A stretch of 64,000 nt of DNA, from positions 510,812-574,811 of the forward strand of contig MNCI01008930.1 of NCBI GenBank assembly GCA_015680685.1, given 5' to 3'. Made by a program: the position numbers and the translations under genes. The notes below the pieces were generated by a model. The model did no database searches and was not told the origin of the DNA. It saw only the letters and a program-made list of their open reading frames with translations. The DNA comes from Gnetum montanum (Eukaryota; Streptophyta; Gnetopsida; Gnetales; Gnetaceae). Shown here piece after piece: positions 32,412-43,990 of the stretch (positions are counted from its first letter, which is position 1; each line of letters opens with the position of its first letter).

Positions 32412-32880
32412 CTCTAGTTCATTGTTTGCATTATTCCATTTCATTGCATGTTTTCGCATACATTTTATTTACATTTACATGCTATATTGCACTTTTACAT
32501 TTCTTTACATCATGTTATCTGTTTTTTTACATTTCATGGTAATAACCCCAGCACAGGCCATAGCGTACGCTCAGGGAAGTCCTTGGTTGATTTGTGTGTA
32601 GACCATTCAAGACACTCTACCTTTGTTTTTCTAGCTTGCCCTCATGTAAAGGCATGGTCTTCTGTATCTCTTTGGAGATCTTTCGGCATTTGTTTTCCTT
32701 CAGCCTTAAGCCAACGATTTTGGACAACACAAAGAACTCAACTGCCAATCATACGTATCAATGTAATATTTTCCTGTATGATCACCCCAAAGTTCAATGC
32801 CAAATCTTGTCACATTTACATGAGCATTAGGGAGGAATGTTACATCTAGAGTTCATATAAAAATACTGTGTCCAACCACA

Positions 32881-33611
32881 GTGGCAAAAACCTCAATGCT
32901 AAATGCTTATTATGTTCAACACCCTATTTCTCCAATGGGATCAACATCCTCTACCTTACCTCATCATTATCATTTTCCCAAATACTATCCACCCATGTCC
33001 TCTCCAACAAGATCACCACCTCATGTGCCTTACACTTCTCCTCAACCTCAATATTCTCATACTTCATCCCCTTTTACATCATCACCAGCTATGCTAGAAG
33101 ATTTTGCATCATAGCACCAACCCACAAACATTACTTGTGTTGCTACTATCAACAATAGTATAGGTCCTCCACAATGTTGAAAGTGTCCTTTCTTTAAGCA
33201 TAACCATAGAAAGAGACAACACAGTTTTGAAACCACTGCATCCACCAACTCGGCACAAGTTCAACACTGTGATGCATCTTATTCCTTGAAATCAATGCCT
33301 CCTATTACTGTATCTAGGCCACCAATCAACACTCCAACCACCATGGGGCCCAATGAATATTTCCACATGGGGAGACATGTTGATCCTTGCATACCATCTT
33401 ACGGTCACAAGTACCATAGTGGGTTAATTCCTTATAAATTAACCACATCTTATAACTTGTTCAACTATGTCAACTCTAATCAATTGTGTGAATCCCAATG
33501 GGGTAAGTATTATCTGGTCCCAATATTTCCAACATGCAAGGATCCTAACATTCCATTTATTAATTATAGCCATGCTCAACCATTTAGTTATGGGGGCTAT
33601 CCTGCACTCTA
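32881..33611 (+). pseudogene. Gag C-terminal remnant of element A'
   Basis: The frame from ATG 32881 reads YYVQHPISP, a His/Tyr/Pro/Ser-rich part and a stop at 33112. A second frame, 33286-33609 (108 codons, Pro/Tyr/His-rich: YFHMGRHVDPC, PFINYSHAQPFSYGGYPAL), follows. I do not recognise a domain in the second frame. Its place and composition suit a gag-type linker. Confidence 0.4.
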
Positions 33612-35629
33612 ACAACACAGAATTAATAAATTTTTTTCTGTTTATTTAATTTTTCATCTTTTTGTTTTCCAATTTTTTAGCTTTTAATTTATTATTTAAT
33701 CTTTTTGTCTTTTTATATTTTTATGAGTAATCTCATCTACGAATAAAACACTTATGCGACTCGTTCGTTGAGGTGTTATTCTATGCTCTCAAGTCTCAGG
33801 TGACTAATTATTTGAATAGCAAGCCCATCACACACACCCAACCATTCTATTAATAAGAGGTTCTACTCTGGGTACAATGATATTCTTGACATCATTAAAA
33901 CTTAAAGTAATTTTCTGCTCATTATGCCCAAAGAGAAGAACGATGAACTAAGAAGGAATGGCCAAGGTATGACATCAAGGGGACTTGTGGATTCTCTTCG
34001 GTGACATCTGTAGGTGCTATCATATAGCTTGGTTGTACTAAGATCCTTGTAGATCTAACAGAAAATGGAAGTAAGAGTATTAAATGTACCCAATAAAGAA
34101 CCCAACTCTATTCTAGGGTGTCCCACTGGAAAGACATGCATCCATGCTTGAAGGTAGATGGCTTCTCTGGATTAAGTACTTCAAAGAGAGAGAGAGAGAG
34201 AGAGAGAGGGAAAGAGTGTGCCAAAGTGGCCAAACAAAAAGTATGCCACAAAGAAATTCCAAGTCACTCCTCCCTTGCACAAAATGCCAAGTGATCATAT
34301 GCCTTGTTGTCATGATGCTCTTATGGTTGTCCATCATTGGATGAAACAATGCGATATCATTGATCGAAAGAATGGACTTGGTCTTGATTTTGGAGCGATG
34401 GGCTAATGACACATTAATCATGCCCTACACTCAAGATTCATTATGCCCTGAGTCAATTACCTCACATCCCAATCTCTACAATCCCTTCTCTGATTCATCC
34501 CATCTCGTTGTTCATGTATTTGTGACTCGTGTCTTGTGTAGCATTGAATTCATACGTCATCATGGTGGTTTCTACATGTGTGTGTTTTGTTTCATCGATA
34601 TAGATTACATTTAACCCTTCTAGTGCCTATAGACATTTTAAGGTGTGGTTACGCAAGGGCATTATAGGTTGGAACTTGCTTTGGGGAGGACTCACTTGCA
34701 TGACTTTTGTAATTTGTAGTTGTTGCACATCACTACATCATTTTATACCCTCCAAGTACTTCATTGCCAAATATATTCTTTCCTTTATCATCATTTTATA
34801 AAAATTTCCTCAAAACCATTACATGTCCTTTGATGTGTCACCTAAAAAAACCAAGCCCAACATTAAACTTTTAGGGCAACTTCCTTGAAAAACTTTCTAA
34901 CTCTAAAATCACACTAAGAAAAAAATTCAATAGTTACTTAAGGTAATAAGTAAGATATGAAATAATTGAAATTCTTTCAATAACCTTACTAACAATTGAT
35001 CTTTGTGTAATTATAGATGGCCCTAAAAATAGGACAACAAGGAGGACCTTCTCAAGGTGCAATTAAACACCCAGGGAGAGGCAAAAGCCAAGGACCTCAT
35101 ATAGAACATGGGGAGTAGAAGGCACAATCATTCAACATCCATCAGGGACCTCCTGTCACTGCACAAGATGGCCAAGAAAAAGGTGGAGAGGTCAAGGCCC
35201 AAGCGTACGAAGAGGAATGAAGGCTATCTATGGCATGGCATGTCAAGGCCAATCAAGTATTCCCATAGCTGCCATGCCCATGGAAAATGCCAACTTCATC
35301 AAACATTGGAACATCAACATGGATGGCTCATAATCCTTAGATAGAAGAGTAGAAACATCAGGTGATTCTTCAATGGTATCAATCTCAGAAGCCTAATGTG
35401 TAGGAAAAGGGAAGAGATCCATGGAGGAACCACTATCACTAGGAACCACATGAGTTCCAATAAATTTTATAATTTTTTGTGTGTGCCCCAATTTTTTCAT
35501 ATCCACTACAACATGAATAAATTCCTAGTCAATCAATAATCCCATATCTATCAACTGTGTATTCAATTGAGCTTGTTCCTCACTTTCTTTGACTTGAGGA
35601 TGAGTTTTTACTCAGTTGTGAGGGTATGA
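33612..35629. other. Non-coding interior of element A'
   Basis: T-rich just after gag; a pure AG microsatellite at 34185-34208; text near 35520-35630 resembles the pre-LTR region of element C (CCTCACTTTC..GATGAGTTTTYATTCAGTTGTG) and ends with a polypurine-like GTGAGGGTATGA. Short open frames (for example 34218-34614) are unsupported. Confidence 0.5.
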
Positions 35630-36492
35630 TGAAGCATGAAATAGTGGATGCATTGACTAGGCTATGTATATGGGGCCCCGTATATGCAGCCACGTCGACG
35701 CAGCCTCGTCGATGCATCCCTCCATCTGTCAACATGGCCCCATTTATGCGGAGCCTATTTTAGCCTATAAATAAGTGGGCTCCTGCCACACTAATGTATC
35801 TTTCGGGTTAATTTGATGGAAGCTCTTGTAGTTTTTTTTCATAGGAGTTAGACTATTTTCCCAAGTGCATGCTCACAGTGTGATGCTTGTAATTGTATGG
35901 AACCTTTATTCGAGTGTGATGTACTTGGACATGCACATGATTGGCAATAAAGATCAAGATTAGAATTCACTTAGTTTTAATTATTTAATTTTTATTTTTA
36001 TTTATTATTTTCTTAGTTAATATTTCTTCACCATCATTTACTATTCTTCTTGTTAACTATAGAATGAGTACAACTTAATCACGAGCATTTAAGTGTGACT
36101 ACTTGGTAACCTAGTAGTGTACCTAGGATCTACACTTGGTAATCCCAGTAGTAGTCATGCACGAGGTTCAAGATGTGTACAGATGATTAAGGAATGGATG
36201 CTCATTGCACTTAGGCAAGCTTAGACTTCATTTCCTATTACTTATTAGTTTAATCAAGATTATTTTTCATTGTCTCTAGGAGTAGCACTAGTTTAGGATC
36301 ACATCATACACCTCACTTTGGACTAAACCATACGTGACAAAGTAAATACTAGTCTAGGTGGGAAGACAGCGAACTGCAATCAATGTGTAACTATCTAGAT
36401 ACCACAACTAGCCTGTCCACGGAGTTTGACCAGATCGTGCATGAACGCTCGTATTCGTATGGTTGAGTGTAGGGGTACCTCACCACTCATCA
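35630..36492 (+). repeat. 3' LTR of element A' (~860 bp)
   Basis: Starts TGAAGCATG, TATA box TATAAATA at 35766-35773, then shared words with the C and B LTRs (TTGGTAATCCCAGTAGT, TATCTAGATACCACAACTAG, CGTATGGTTG), ending CTCATCA. The U3 is unusually GC-rich (CCCGTATATGCAGCC, CGTCGACGCAGCCTCGTCGA) and unlike C and B, so this is another subfamily. Confidence 0.65.
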
Positions 36493-37378
36493 CTTATGTA
36501 TAAAAGACCCTATATCTAGGGCATGCTACATCATTGAAGCATTGCCTAATTCAACAAGTTGAAAAAATAAGAATAATGCCTAACATGGAGGACTTGAATA
36601 TTGTGTTTTTTCATCAAATCATTTAACTATGAAACAAAAGATTAGTTACGAGGTAGGTAACTCAAAAGTTAAATGATTACATATTGTGATGAACAAGCAA
36701 CAATTAATGACTTATATATATCATCAAGAAGAACAAAATCAAGTGTTTTAGTTGCACCAACATTAATAGAAGAAAGTAATACAATTGTTTTCCTGCAAAC
36801 TTATACATTTTCATTTTGAGAATCAGCAAAAATTCCCACATCGATAAAAGAGGTAGAAATTTCAACATTGGTTGAAGAAGATAGAAGTAATTTAAAATCC
36901 CCCATAGGGCAATTCTAGAGAAATCAGATTTACTAGAGAAAGTTTAGATCTACTAAAAAAATAAAATTCACTACAATTTAATCTTTTTGAAATATCCTCA
37001 AGTATAAAGATATCTTCACTTACTCCTTATATACAATATCAAAATAAGTAATGAGTATTAGATTTGTCATTTCAAGTTACCTAGGATAATTTAATTATTT
37101 GATATGAACTAATATCAAAAGGCTCTCAAATATGAAATAGATCATCCCAAAATAAAAACTTATATGCATTTTTTTCATCCTTTAAAATGATGAATACTTT
37201 TATTGTATGTTTGTAAATGTTATCTTTAATCTTTCCATTTTCATTCACAAGATATACTATCTAAGAATACTATCTATACAATGTATCATAGATTAGAAAA
37301 CATCTTATTTTAACTAGGAACATGGATTTTATTATTACAATCCAAACATTATAGAAGATTAGAGTCAAGGAAGTATAG
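36493..37378. other. AT-rich sequence between elements A' and C
   Basis: No long frames, no recognisable family on either strand. Confidence 0.5.
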
Positions 37379-38226
37379 TGCTTTATTTCATGATTTTTTG
37401 GTTAAAACACAATATTGGTTCCAAGAAGTGATGTCAAATATTCGATATCATGGGGTGTGTGCCAACCTATAAATATAGCACTTAGGCACATAGTTTTGGC
37501 ATACTTTAGTCAATAAAGTAGCTAAATTCTTGTAGTTTTATTCTATAGTCTTAGAGAATAGTCAAAGAGTGCCTGCAATGTTGATCTGAGTTAGTTGTAC
37601 AACATATTATTTGAGTGGCAATGTACCTAGACACATTCCATAAATGGTAATAAGATCAAGATTGATTCTTATTCATTGTAGCACTTTGACTTAGATTAGA
37701 TTTACTTTCCAAGAGACTTACTTTTCATGTACTTAGTTAATATTTATATTTCTACACATATTAATGAATTGGTGGAATGAGCACGACTAGTTTTGAGTGT
37801 AAACACATATTCACTTGGTAATCCCAACAGTGTTATTGCTTGGTTTGCCTAGTAGAATAGCGCTTGGTAATCCCAGTAGTGAATACATGGGTTCAGGATG
37901 TGTACAACAAGCTAAGAATGGATACTCATTACTCGTAGGCTAGTCTAGACTTTACTTTCCATTGTTAATTAGCTTAATTAATTGATTTCTTTATTACCAT
38001 TAGGAGTAGCATAAGGCCAAAATAACATCAATTATCATATGCCTCACTTTGGAATTAACCATATGTGGTAAAGCTAACCACTAGTCTAAGTGTGAAGATA
38101 GCAAACTGTAATCAAGAAATAATGATCTAGATGCCACAACTAGTCCCATCAATAGAATTCGATCAGATTGTACATGAATGCTTGTGATTCGTATGGTTGG
38201 ACGTAGGGGTACCTTGCTACTCATCA
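37379..38226 (+). repeat. 5' LTR of element C
   Basis: Pairs with 46351-47170: GATATCATGGGGTGTGTGCCAACC (37446-37467), TATAAATA 37468-37475, CTTGGTAATCCCA, CGTATGGTTG, end CTACTCATCA. The first ~60 bases are poorly matched, so the start is approximate. Confidence 0.75.
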
Positions 38227-38245
38227 TTGGCATCATTGTTAGGGA
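38227..38245 (+). other. Primer-binding site of element C
   Basis: TTGGCATCATTGTTAGGGA directly after the LTR. It equals the known tRNA-Asp type site of Athila/Tat elements (TGGCGCCGTTGCCGGGG) with C-to-T/G-to-A changes. The B copy (61261-61279) has TTGGCACCATTGCTAAGGA. Confidence 0.7.
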
Positions 38246-38386
38246 TTTTTAGTTGTTACATGCGCTATCTAAGACTTAGTGAAATTGATTCAAGATCGTT
38301 AGAATGAATCTTAAACTCATATCATATATTAAAATAACTATAGCAAGTTTAAGAAGCACACTTAATTTCTTATCTTCTAATATAAG

Positions 38387-40920
38387 ATGTCTTCTTATCA
38401 TAGGAGTGATTCTTCATCCAAGTCTAATGGAGTGAATTAGTAGGTGCCCCCAAAATACAAAGTGGTATATGCTCATCCTAATGACTACATAATCAATTTC
38501 ACCTTCATCTTACACCAAGATGAATTGCTGCAGTGACATGACATGGAAGGCAACATTGTATTTCCACATGATAAATCTATTCTTATGATGCTTCAATAAC
38601 CTCTTATGTGATTGGATATCCAGAGAATTCATTCTAAATATGTTGTGTAAGATAGTGACACCAAGGATTATCATCCCACTGATGCATAATATCTAAGTGA
38701 TCAATAGTTAGAGAAATACTATGAATCTATGAAGAGGAAGTGGTTTAATAATTCCACATACCTGACATACCAAAATGATGATCGAGAACCCTTCTCTGGG
38801 GATTTTCCATTTATTCAAACTCCTCTATTTGACATTGGTGAAGGAGTCCAAAACTAGAACTTGCAATCCAAAATCCATAATCTAAGTTCTGTCATGAACA
38901 AATCTAATGACAAAGGGGGATCCAAGGAGGAGAGTCATGGTAGGGATGCAGATAAGAAACCTAATCATGATCATGGCCGTGATCACCAAGGAGGGGATGG
39001 TAGACATCATGATTATGCTAGTCCTCCTTCCTCTTCACCTTTGTCATCATCTTCCTCTACTGGCTCTAAATGTAATCATAAGGGGCACAATCACGATGGA
39101 GGTGATCAACGGGACTAAGATGATCATAGGGATCATCAGGAAAGTTAAGACCTAGGGTGCAAGCATTTAAGAGAGGCCTATCACCATGAAAAAATGGGTA
39201 GTAGATGGCATCATAGGCACCAAAACCATGACCTTGATGAGCCTTTTCTCACTACCTGGAGCATGCTAAACATTATAGAGGTAGTGAGAATTCCTACAAG
39301 GCACATAAAGAATAGTTGGATCAAGAAGCTAGACATGAACAATATCCTTAGGCTTGAAGGGGGTTATAACTCAAATCTGCAAAATCATCTTCAAGCTTTC
39401 CATGATTCCTATGCCTTAAAAAATATAGAAAATGATTGGAAAAAGCTTAAGTTGTTTCTTAGGAAACTCATTAAAGAAGTAGAAAGCTAATAATGGTCCT
39501 TAGAATTAGAATTCATCAAACGGTGGAGTATAATAGTTGAACTATTTAATGAGAAATATCATATGTACTCTGGAGTGTCCAACTTGAGAAGGCAAATCCA
39601 AGGATGGAAACAAGGGACATATGAAACCTAGATACCACCATGGAACGATGCTATTCCTTATTACATAGATTTCTTAGCCATGGTTATTCTTAACAAGAGC
39701 AACTTCACCATATCATAGATGGGATTTAATTAGAAATGATCAGAACTCCTAGAGTCTATGCCCAAGGGAAATTGTCAAAATTAATAGCCCATAATTTCCA
39801 AAGGATGATTGATTAGGTAGCAAAAGAAGAAGGAGAGTTGAAGAAATGCAAAAATGTTAAAGAATATAGCCATGATCCTTCTATTTGTAAGAGGAAGGTT
39901 CAAATTTATGATAGTGAGAAGGAATCATCACTTGATGAAGTGGTAAACTAGAAAACCTTACTAATTCAAAATTTTACTTCTAAAATTTTGGCTAAGATAG
40001 ATTAGTTATGCGACTCTATGGATAGAAAATTTCAAGCTATCCTAAAAATTTCTAAAGAGTCCAAAGAATAGGGTAGTGACCATGATTGAAGGAGGCAAAA
40101 AGGAGTTGAAAGTACCAGTCAAAGGGGTAAGGGAAAGATTGTTGTAGTAGAGGAAGTTGCGGGAATTGAATTAGATAATGATGATGCATGTGACATTTTC
40201 CAATATGAAAATCCTAAGGGATGTTGCCCCATCATGTTGCAGTTACAAGAATCTAGGTTTTATGCTCTAAATGCACAACTATGAAAAAGGCAAACACCTA
40301 AGAGATTTCCTTATCCTCAAGGCAATCCTAGGCAATTCCACGAGTAACAATAATATTATCCAAGTGGAACACCAACATAACTATATAAATAGTATCAATG
40401 GTGATAGTTACCATAGTCATGGATGCTACCATCACCAAGGTAGTAATACCTTTATAGAAAACCTAATCCATATGGGTATTATGTTCAGCAACCCTTGTCT
40501 CCACGTGACTCTTCGAATCACGTTTCTACTTTCCAAATATTATCAAAATCATTCTCCACATTCAAGGAGGGATACCACTTTCTATCCTTACCCTCCTCTT
40601 ACACCTACATTGTTTCCTCCATCCTTAACATATCTACCACCTACTTTATCTATGCAGGGTAAACTTCTAGCCCAACCATAGCAACTCAATGCCACCAAGG
40701 CTATTAATTTACAATTGTTTCATCAACCAAGTGGTTCAGATGCTAGATCACAAAAAAGATCATTTTTTGACCCAACAGTCCACTTATGCCCTCACATAGA
40801 TATGCAACTGGAAACCCTACTCCTCTATCTCTCTCTATATCTAATTCCTTTGAGTTCCCTTCAAACCAAATACTACATAGAATTCATACTGTTATGCTTA
40901 CTCATGTGGTAACAGATTGG
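38387..40920 (+). pseudogene. Gag of element C
   Basis: ATG 38387 (MSSYHRSDSSSKSNG) matches the gag start of B at 61422. After stops, an 85-codon stretch (38861-39115) is very rich in His, Asp, Gly and Ser (HDHGRDHQGGDGRHHD, SSSPLSSSSS). A conserved part follows: GRLDEPFLTTW-like near 39236, SWIKKLDMNNILRLEGG (39316-39366), FHDSYALKNIENDWKKLKLF. The C-terminal part has Pro/Tyr/Ser-rich sequence to ~40700. I do not see a zinc knuckle. Many stops. Confidence 0.6.
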
Positions 40921-40949
40921 ATCTAGGCCAAGAACCTTCCTAGAAAATT

Positions 40950-41300
40950 AGTTTATCCTAGGAGTCCTCTTATTTATTTACAAATTTCTAGGAATGAACT
41001 GTGTAAAGCCCTTCTTGATTTAGGTTCTAGTGTAAACTTGATTTCTCATGAGATGTATACTTCCTAGAACTTGCCTCTACTCAAGAAGATTAATATTTGA
41101 TTGGAATTAACAGACTAGTTCATTACTATTTTATTGGGACTGGTGGAAGACATTATAACCACTGTTTATGGATGGTCTTATCCTGCTGATTTCTCTAGTA
41201 ATCAAGGTTGAGAACTATAAGATGACTTTTCAATCATCAAGGAAAGGACATGGTTAAGCATTGTTGATGCAAGAATGGGCATTAGAGGTCTTTTCCTAGA
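40950..41300 (+). pseudogene. Protease of element C
   Basis: LCKALLDLGSSVNLISHEMY (~41004-41058), then LLKKI, a TD-F position, GLVEDIITTVYGW-YPADF: the layout of Athila proteases, with DLGSS at the active site. Stops at 41065, 41099 and others. Confidence 0.65.
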
Positions 41301-41529
41301 AATATCTAAGGAAAATGCATTTGGAAAGATAAAAAAGAAGCGAGTTCCATTTATCGCATACAATAATACAAGGTGCAATTACATGCAAAAACTCTAGTTC
41401 ATTAAATGAGCATCCATTTCTATATGCAAGTAGTGTACAGTTGAAGCAGATATTCAAAGGTGTCTATATGTAGCAACCACAAGAAAAGAGAGCACCCAGT
41501 GGCTAACTACTAATCTTGAAAGCAACACA

Positions 41530-43160
41530 ATGTGCATGGAACCTACTAAGAGCCTAAAATGTGCTTATATTATAGGCATGGATGAACTAGATCAAGCTCA
41601 TCACCAACTCTCTGATAATGCAAATGATGATACCTATTGGGAAGACTTGAAAATTCCTAAAAACTATAAGCAAGATCCCCTTGAGTTAAAAACTCTACCT
41701 ACCAGCATGGAATATGCATTCCTAAGAAATGGGAGGCTGATAATAATTACTGTAAGACTTACTCTAGAATAAAAATAGATGTTATTGAATGTGGTTGAAA
41801 AATGGTTAACAACCTTTGCTTGGTCATATCCTAAACTCACAGGGATTGATCCTAAGATATGCCAACATTGTATCTACACTGACCCAACCATGAAGCCAAA
41901 GAGGCAACCATAGAGGCAATTGAACCACAAATTAAAGTAGATTTTCGAAGAGAAAATTGAACTTCTCAATGTGTGGTTTATTTATCCCATTGTAAATAGT
42001 AAATGGGTTAGTCCACTTGTGATTGTGCTAAAGAAAGATGACAAGTGGCAGGTTTGCATCGATATTTGACTGTTAAATATGATAACATTTAAAGACCATT
42101 TTCCATTTCCATTCATTGATCAGGTGTTAGACACCATATCTGGGCGTTGATATTATAGTTTTCTAGATGGTTATAGTGGCTATAACCAAATCCATATCAA
42201 GCTAGAGGACTAAACCAAAACAACATTCACGAATCCCTAGGGGATCTTTGCATATCATAAGATGCCTTTTGGTCTATGTGATTCTCCTACTACATTCCAA
42301 CACCTAGCCTTAAGCATCTTTCAACAACAAGTTGATAGCAAAATGGGCATTTTTAGAAATGACTTCTCCACTTATGATGCTACATTCAAGTAAGCCTTGG
42401 ACTATCTTGAGCAAGGACTAAAAAGATGTGTGGAAATAAACTTCACCTCAATTGGAAAAAGAGCCATCTCATGGTTTAAGAAGGCATTGTATTGGGATGC
42501 AAAATCTCATAATTAAGAACTAAGGTTGACCCTAAAAAAATAAAGGTCATCTAAGGAATTACCCATCAACTAGAAACTATAAAGATATCTGGTCTTTCCT
42601 TGGACACATTGGCTACTACTAGCGATTAATAGAGAATTTCTCTGAGATCAAAAAATTGTTGGTTGAGCTAACAAAGAAAGATGATCCATTTTTTTAGACC
42701 AAGAAATGTGAAAAAACATTTGAATAGCTAAAGGAGAAACATGTAGAAACTCTAATTTTATAAGCACCCAACTGGTCTAGATCATTTCATGTTATGAAAA
42801 ATGCATCAAATTACACATTGGGAGCTATGCTTATGTAGTTGGATGACAAAAAAGATCCATATTATATCCACTACACAAGTCAAAGCATTATGAATGCATA
42901 ATTAAATTACACCACCATAGAAAAAGAATTGATGGAAATGGTGTTTACTCTAGAGAAGTTCAGCACTATGTGCTTGGATATAAAGTGTTTGTGCACATGA
43001 ACCATAGTGCCATTTGCTTCCTCATGAACAAGCCAACATTGAGTCCTTGTGTTATACAATGGCTAGTGATCTTATAGAGATTCAATCTTACAATGGTAGA
43101 TCATAAGGGAACTGGGAATGTGGTTGCTGACCACTTCTCTCAGTTGCAATGAGACAACAA
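41530..43160 (+). pseudogene. Reverse transcriptase and RNase H of element C
   Basis: An open 80-codon linker (41530-41769) leads to TFAWSYPKLTGIDPKICQH. RT: WVSPLVIVLKKDDKWQVCID (~42008-42066), DHFPFPFIDQVLDTISG, FLDGYSGYNQIHIKLED, MPFGLCDSPTTFQ (~42260). The YVDD box is damaged (FRNDFSTYDATF near 42350-42390). RNase H: TLGAMLM-LDDKKDPYYIHYTSQSI, NYTTIEKELMEMVFTLEKF (~42903-42960), then VIQWL--RFNLTMVDHKGTGNVVADHFSQL (~43057-43148). Frame changes and stops throughout. Confidence 0.8.
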
Positions 43161-43439
43161 ATAGGAGAAAAGCCCATTATCTGATCTATTTCTTGATGAA
43201 CTCCTCTTTGCCAGGTCTATAACTAAACAATTTCCCATTAAGCCTAAATTGTACAATGACATTCTTAGCTATCTTCTCACTCAAGAGATTACACAAGGAT
43301 TGGACCATTGAAAGAAGTAACAATTTCTTCACCAAGTCAAATACTTCATGGAAATCAATGGACATCTCTACAAGGTGTGCATTGATGGCCTATATGTTGG
43401 TGTGTCCTTGATTTCGATCCTTGAAAGCTTATGAAATGC

Positions 43440-43990
43440 TTAGGGGATGAACATAAACTAATAACATCCTACCATCCCCAAGCCAATGGTCAACCTGAGG
43501 TTACAAATAGGGAAATCACAAAGATCCTAATGAGAACTATCAACAAATATATGAGGGGCTAGAATACAAAACACAATAATGCCCTTTGGGCTTAGTGCTC
43601 AACATGGAAACTCTCTAGAGGATGTTCTCCCTAGGAGCTAGTATACAGAAAATTACCAATACTTCCTATTAAATCTAAGCTCTGTATACTTTCAATAGCC
43701 TATGACCTTGACCTTAACTTAAGTCTAGCACAAAAATAAAGATTAATGAATCTCAACTTGCTAGAAAAATATTGATTGGTGGCCCTATCATCTAATGAGT
43801 TGGATAATGCATTCAACAAAAAGTATCATAACCTTAGAATTAGGAAAGTCAAATTTCAACTGAGAGATAAGGTCTGCTACTAGAATCCCACACATGTACC
43901 TCAATGAACAAAGTTTCAAATGTTGTGGAAAGGACCTTATATCATTTATGAATCTTTCCATTTTGATTCCATATTGATCTACAAACCTAA
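43440..43990 (+). pseudogene. Integrase remnant of element C
   Basis: Only the last part of the core, ITSYHPQANGQPEVTNREI (~43461-43518) with the catalytic Glu, and the C-terminal part (FQLRDKVCY, KFQMLWKGPYIIYES near 43912-43955) are present. The zinc finger region (around 43340-43400) stops at LYKVCIDGLYVG and the first core half is missing: a deletion near 43400-43440. Confidence 0.7.

Larger units (their letters stand above)
1..32880 (+). mobile_element. Outer Ty3/gypsy LTR retrotransposon, Tat/Ogre-like; 5' end outside window; split by the inner element
   Basis: Domains on the + strand run gag (1-1700), protease (2278-2947, resuming 20106-20283), a reverse-oriented gene block (20950-24771), RT (25752-27104), RNase H, a second archaeal-type RNase H (27399-27980), integrase (28060-29228), polypurine tract (30851-30863) and 3' LTR (30864-32880). 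Two RNase H domains are the hallmark of the Tat lineage of Ty3/gypsy. The 5' LTR and gag start lie before position 1. The 3' flank (32881 onward) is gag of an Athila-like element, so this copy inserted into that element. Stops and frameshifts occur in all coding frames, so it is a dead, old copy. Positions 2948-20105 are the inner element and do not belong to it. Confidence 0.85.
30864..32880 (+). repeat. 3' LTR of the outer Tat-type element (~2.0 kb)
   Basis: Starts TGAAACACC after the polypurine tract and is related to the LTR start at 63431. U3 has diverged repeats with GGTCACGCTG and its complement. TATA box TATAAATA at 32150-32157. The end is put at 32880 (..CCAACCACA) because gag sequence of the host Athila-like element starts at about 32881. 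An N at 32411 lies inside. Confidence 0.75.
32881..36492 (+). mobile_element. Athila-like element A', right-hand part (host of the outer Tat insertion)
   Basis: The first ~100 bases match element C gag (TATTATGTTCARCACCC here near 32907, near 40480 in C). Then come gag-like Pro/Ser/His-rich frames to 33610, a non-coding part, and an LTR (35630-36492) ending ACTCATCA like the other Athila-like LTRs here. No protease, RT or integrase sequence is visible, so this copy is deleted or was non-autonomous. Confidence 0.65.

Noticed and set aside
36493-37378. Possible minus-strand copia-type element
   Set aside because: Looked for integrase and RT words on both strands and found none convincing.
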